64,000 bases of DNA from Babesia bovis T2Bo (taxonomy: Eukaryota > Apicomplexa > Aconoidasida > Piroplasmida > Babesiidae). Shown piece after piece: positions 61,177-64,000 of the stretch. The notes under the pieces are model-generated. The model ran no database searches. It worked only from the letters and a program-made list of their open reading frames with translations, and was not told the origin of the DNA. Positions within the stretch are counted from its first letter, which is position 1. Each line of letters starts with the position of its first letter. The position numbers were made by a program, and so were the translations under genes. The stretch is from assembly GCF_000165395.2 (NCBI RefSeq), contig NW_026261571.1:892501-956500 (forward strand). The letters are read 5' to 3'.

Positions 61177-63847
61177 ATGGTGTCTAGTTCTCATGTTACA
61201 ATAAAGCACATATATGCAAATTCCTCGTCACATATTTTTAACAATTCTTTCCATTGTTATTAAAATTTGTGTGTGTTGTTACCAGGGAAGGGTTCATCTG
61301 TGTCCCTCTTTGATGTTCCCGTTGCTGCCCGTATTCACTTCAGCTTTATTTCTGAGGGTTCCGGCCGTACATGTACGCCCACGTACTTCGATAGGTTAGT
61401 ATAGTAATTATTTTGTGATATAGCCTACAGTTAACAGGTTCGCTGTTGGATTTCAATCCCATTGCCCCGAGTCATCATTCGCACGATTATTTCATCGCAT
61501 GGGTACCATGGTGGACAAATCAGTAGCATCGGCTGATGACCGTGTTGTCAAGGATCCGGCTTCATTTCAGCTACAAAAGAATCCTGAATTCATCAAATCT
61601 CGTCTTGCCATTTTTGAGGAGCTGTACAACCGTCAGCAGAAGCGCATTGATGGTTTGTTAAGTTAATGCGTCCATATATTATCCAGAATGTGAAAAGGTG
61701 GACATTATTATAAATTTGGAAATTCCAGACAAGCATGTAGAGCCAATAACTGGGAAATCATGGTTGACATGCCCCGCTGATTTGTTGAAGCATTTGAGTA
61801 AATCAGAATCTCAGGGCATTATTGTAGCTGAGGTAATTTTAAATAAGTATAATATACCCTTTGCAGATACGTCCATCTACTAAGCTTGTAGAGCATGTAG
61901 CTGACATTGAGGGTGACGGTGAATATACTGACGAGTGGTTGATGTGGGATCTTTACAGGCCATTAGAATGCGACTGTACAGTTAGATTCCATACCTTTGA
62001 ATCTCCCAAAGGCCAGCACGTATTTTGGCATTCCTCTGCCCACTTGCTTGGTACGTTTTTACTTTGTATGTTTACACTTCTCAGGTTCTGCTCTTGAGAC
62101 TCTATATGGAGCGTATATAACTATAGGTCCTGCTCTAAGCCAGGGATTTTACTATGACTGTTACTTGGGCAACAACGTAGGTTTTTGGGGTTTATTATTA
62201 AAAATGTATTAGACCTTCAAGCCTGATGACATGGCTTTGATAACTGAGCAAGTGTCTACTGTAACCAAGACCAAGTCACCATTTCAACGCTTGGTTTGCA
62301 GTAAGGAGGAGGCTTTAGAGTTGATGAAGCACAATCCTTTTAAAGTGGAGCTCATTCGCAAGAAGGTGCCTGATGGCAGCAGCACTGTTTGTTACCGTTG
62401 TGGTGATTTTGTTGACCTTTGTCGTGGCCCACATCTACCTTTTACTACATCGGTTCATCACAAAGCGATGACGGTGACCAAGTTTTCATCGTGTTACTGG
62501 TTATCTAAGAACACTGCTGACTCCCTGCAGCGTGTTTATGGGATATCGTTTCCCAAAGAGGCACAATTGAAGGCTTACGAGCGTCGTATAGAGGATGCCA
62601 AGGCCAATGATCATCGTTTGCTTGGTACTACTTTGAACCTGTTCCACTTTGACAATATTCATTCTCCCGGTTCTTGTTTCTGGTTGCCAAATGGCGCCAA
62701 GATTTACAACCGCTTGGTTGATTTTATGCGTGAGAACTATCGTTTGCGTGGATACCAGGAGGTGATTACTCCCAATATATACTCTTGTGAGCTTTGGAAG
62801 ACATCTGGCCACTACGATAACTACAAGGAGAACATGTATATGTTTACTGTTGACGAGGCTGAATGGGGAATGAAGGGCATGAATTGTCCTGGTCACTGCT
62901 TGATGTTCAAGCACATGAACCCTTCTTATAGGCAGTTGCCTTTACGTTTTGCCGATTTTGGCGTTTTACATCGTAACGAGCTTACTGGCAGTCTTAGTGG
63001 CCTCACTAGGGTTCGCCGGTTTCAGCAGGATGATGCCCATATTTTCTGTACTCCTGAACAGATTAGTGCAGAGGTCCTGTCTATGCTTAAATTTATTGAC
63101 GATGTTTATTCCTTATTCAATTTCGAGTACAACTTTAAGCTTTCCACCAAGCCTGCTAAGGCCCTTGGGGATGATGAACTTTGGAACAAGGCTGAAGCTG
63201 GTTTACAAGATGCTTTGGAGAAATGTGGTCGTCCTTGGACTCTGAACCCTGGTGACGGTGCCTTTTATGGACCCAAGATTGACGTAATTCTGCTGGACAG
63301 CTTAGAGCGTGAACACCAGTGTGGCACTGTTCAGTTGGACTTTAATTTACCCATTCGATTTAACTTGGGTTACCGTGACAAGGACTCTGAGGACAATACT
63401 GACTGCAAGCGCGGTTACTCTCGTCCTGTGATAGTCCACAGGGCAATCTTTGGTTCTTTAGAGCGCTTTATCGCCATTGTCATCGAGCATATGAAGGGCA
63501 AGTTGCCATTTTGGCTATCTCCAACTCAGGTTGCCGTGCTTCCCATATCAGACAAGCACCTTGATTATGCCAACAAGATTTACCGCAAGCTGCTTCACCT
63601 CGGTTACAATTGTTATGTTGATTCCAGTGCCAACACGATGAACAAGAAGATTAAGCTGAACCAGGCTCAGCGTTATAACTACATGTTGATTCTTGGTGAC
63701 CGTGAGGTTGAGACTGAGACGGTATCTGTCAGGGCCATGGACTCCCAGGACAACGAGGTGCTGACTTTAGAGCAGTTGTATGCCAAGCTGGCCGATGAAG
63801 CGGAGTCTTACAAGCGCAACATCAGTTGCTTCCACCTGGAGGAGTGA
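61177..63847 (+). CDS. ThrRS: Threonyl-tRNA synthetase (seven exons)
   Basis: Exons 61177-61194 (tentative), 61291-61394, 61438-61652, 61687-61832, 61867-62050, 62085-62176 and 62213-63847 join in phase to 797 aa. The order is N-terminal extension, TGS domain ([20 protein letters not shown]), editing domain (HSSAHLLG and DLCRGPHLP), then the class II core with motif 2 ([28 protein letters not shown]), motif 3 ([15 protein letters not shown]) and the C-terminal anticodon-binding domain ([16 protein letters not shown]). It attaches Thr to tRNA-Thr and clears mischarged Ser. The first exon is the least certain: it was chosen because it gives an ATG in phase. The start lies 14 nt after the ATG7 stop. 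Confidence 0.9.
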
Positions 63848-63910
63848 GTTCACTTGTGCGAACGTAATACTAATTATATTTACACAGTACAATGTTTTAT
63901 GTTGGATATG

Positions 63911-64000
63911 TTATACTTGGCATACTCGCCTGATGGCTTCCAGCAATTTGAATTGATCGGGTAGGTAGAATTTTTCAAAGGCCAATGGGAACGGCGTATC
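63911..64000 (-). CDS. C-terminal end of an unidentified gene (runs off right edge)
   Basis: The last 90 nt read on the minus strand as an open frame, PFPLAFEKFYLPDQFKLLEA then IRRVCQV and a TAA at 63913-63911. The amino-acid composition looks coding and the frame is open to the edge. Too little is present to name the family. It converges on the threonyl-tRNA synthetase gene with 63 nt between stops. Confidence 0.45.
   Translation of the reverse strand, partial: DTPFPLAFEKFYLPDQFKLLEAIRRVCQV

Noticed and set aside
61214..61399. Hydrophobic 61-codon frame as a signal peptide for threonyl-tRNA synthetase
   Set aside because: It is in a different frame from the synthetase exon, and no GT donor in the right phase links them.
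1..64000. tRNA or rRNA genes
   Set aside because: I noticed no cloverleaf-like sequence or rRNA-like blocks while reading, though a covariance search could find a missed tRNA.

Overview
The window looks like nuclear chromosomal DNA of a piroplasm, most likely Babesia bovis. Three things point there: VESA1 variant-antigen (ves1) genes of both alpha and beta type, small SmORF-type secreted proteins lying among them, and very compact core eukaryotic genes cut by introns of about 30-60 nt. I recognised the families by reading the translations; no database search was run.

Layout. Positions 1-26,400 are a ves1/SmORF cluster. It holds a partial ves1-alpha gene running off the left edge, head to head with a ves1-alpha that has lost its first exons (1631-5430). 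Next come SmORF genes at 6122-6847, 13109-13687 and 14590-15441, two membrane-protein genes built partly of VESA-like modules (7670-8146 and 8431-9693), a ves1-alpha fragment broken at both ends (9765-12275), and an orphan ves1 last exon (about 16232-16590). The cluster ends with an apparently complete divergent ves1-beta/ves1-alpha pair (17800-21765 and 22263-26403). VESA1 alpha and beta subunits form the variant antigen on the infected red cell; the broken copies are the kind of sequence that could feed segmental gene conversion.

Positions 26,400-31,960 carry almost no recognisable gene. The first 2.5 kb or so are extremely A/T rich. A perfect 154-bp inverted repeat (26938-27091 and 31185-31338) encloses about 4.1 kb. 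This is a candidate centromere or replication element directly beside the ves cluster.

From 31,960 to the right edge the genes are ordinary core genes, densely packed on both strands: a thrombospondin-repeat membrane protein, an RMI2-like OB-fold protein, WDR82/SWD2, TFIIH subunit TFB2, a PH-like protein, YKT6, LSM6, ribose-phosphate pyrophosphokinase, phosphoglycerate kinase, an RFC1-like protein, ribosomal protein eL35/uL29, adenylate kinase, cap-binding protein CBP20, a small coiled-coil protein, VPS36, a candidate nuclear-encoded ATP synthase subunit a, an ABCF ATPase with a leader, a secreted Cys-rich protein, a PLU-1-like nuclear protein, ATG7 and threonyl-tRNA synthetase. Most of these are spliced. 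I reconstructed exons by hand from GT/AG sites with reading-frame continuity; total lengths divisible by three support most models.

The most unusual signals are the perfect inverted repeat around the A/T-rich core, a family of sense-oriented GC-rich hairpins inside ves1 introns, a promoter-like element at a fixed distance (49-50 nt) upstream of all three SmORF start codons, and several small spliced genes that simple ORF calling would miss.
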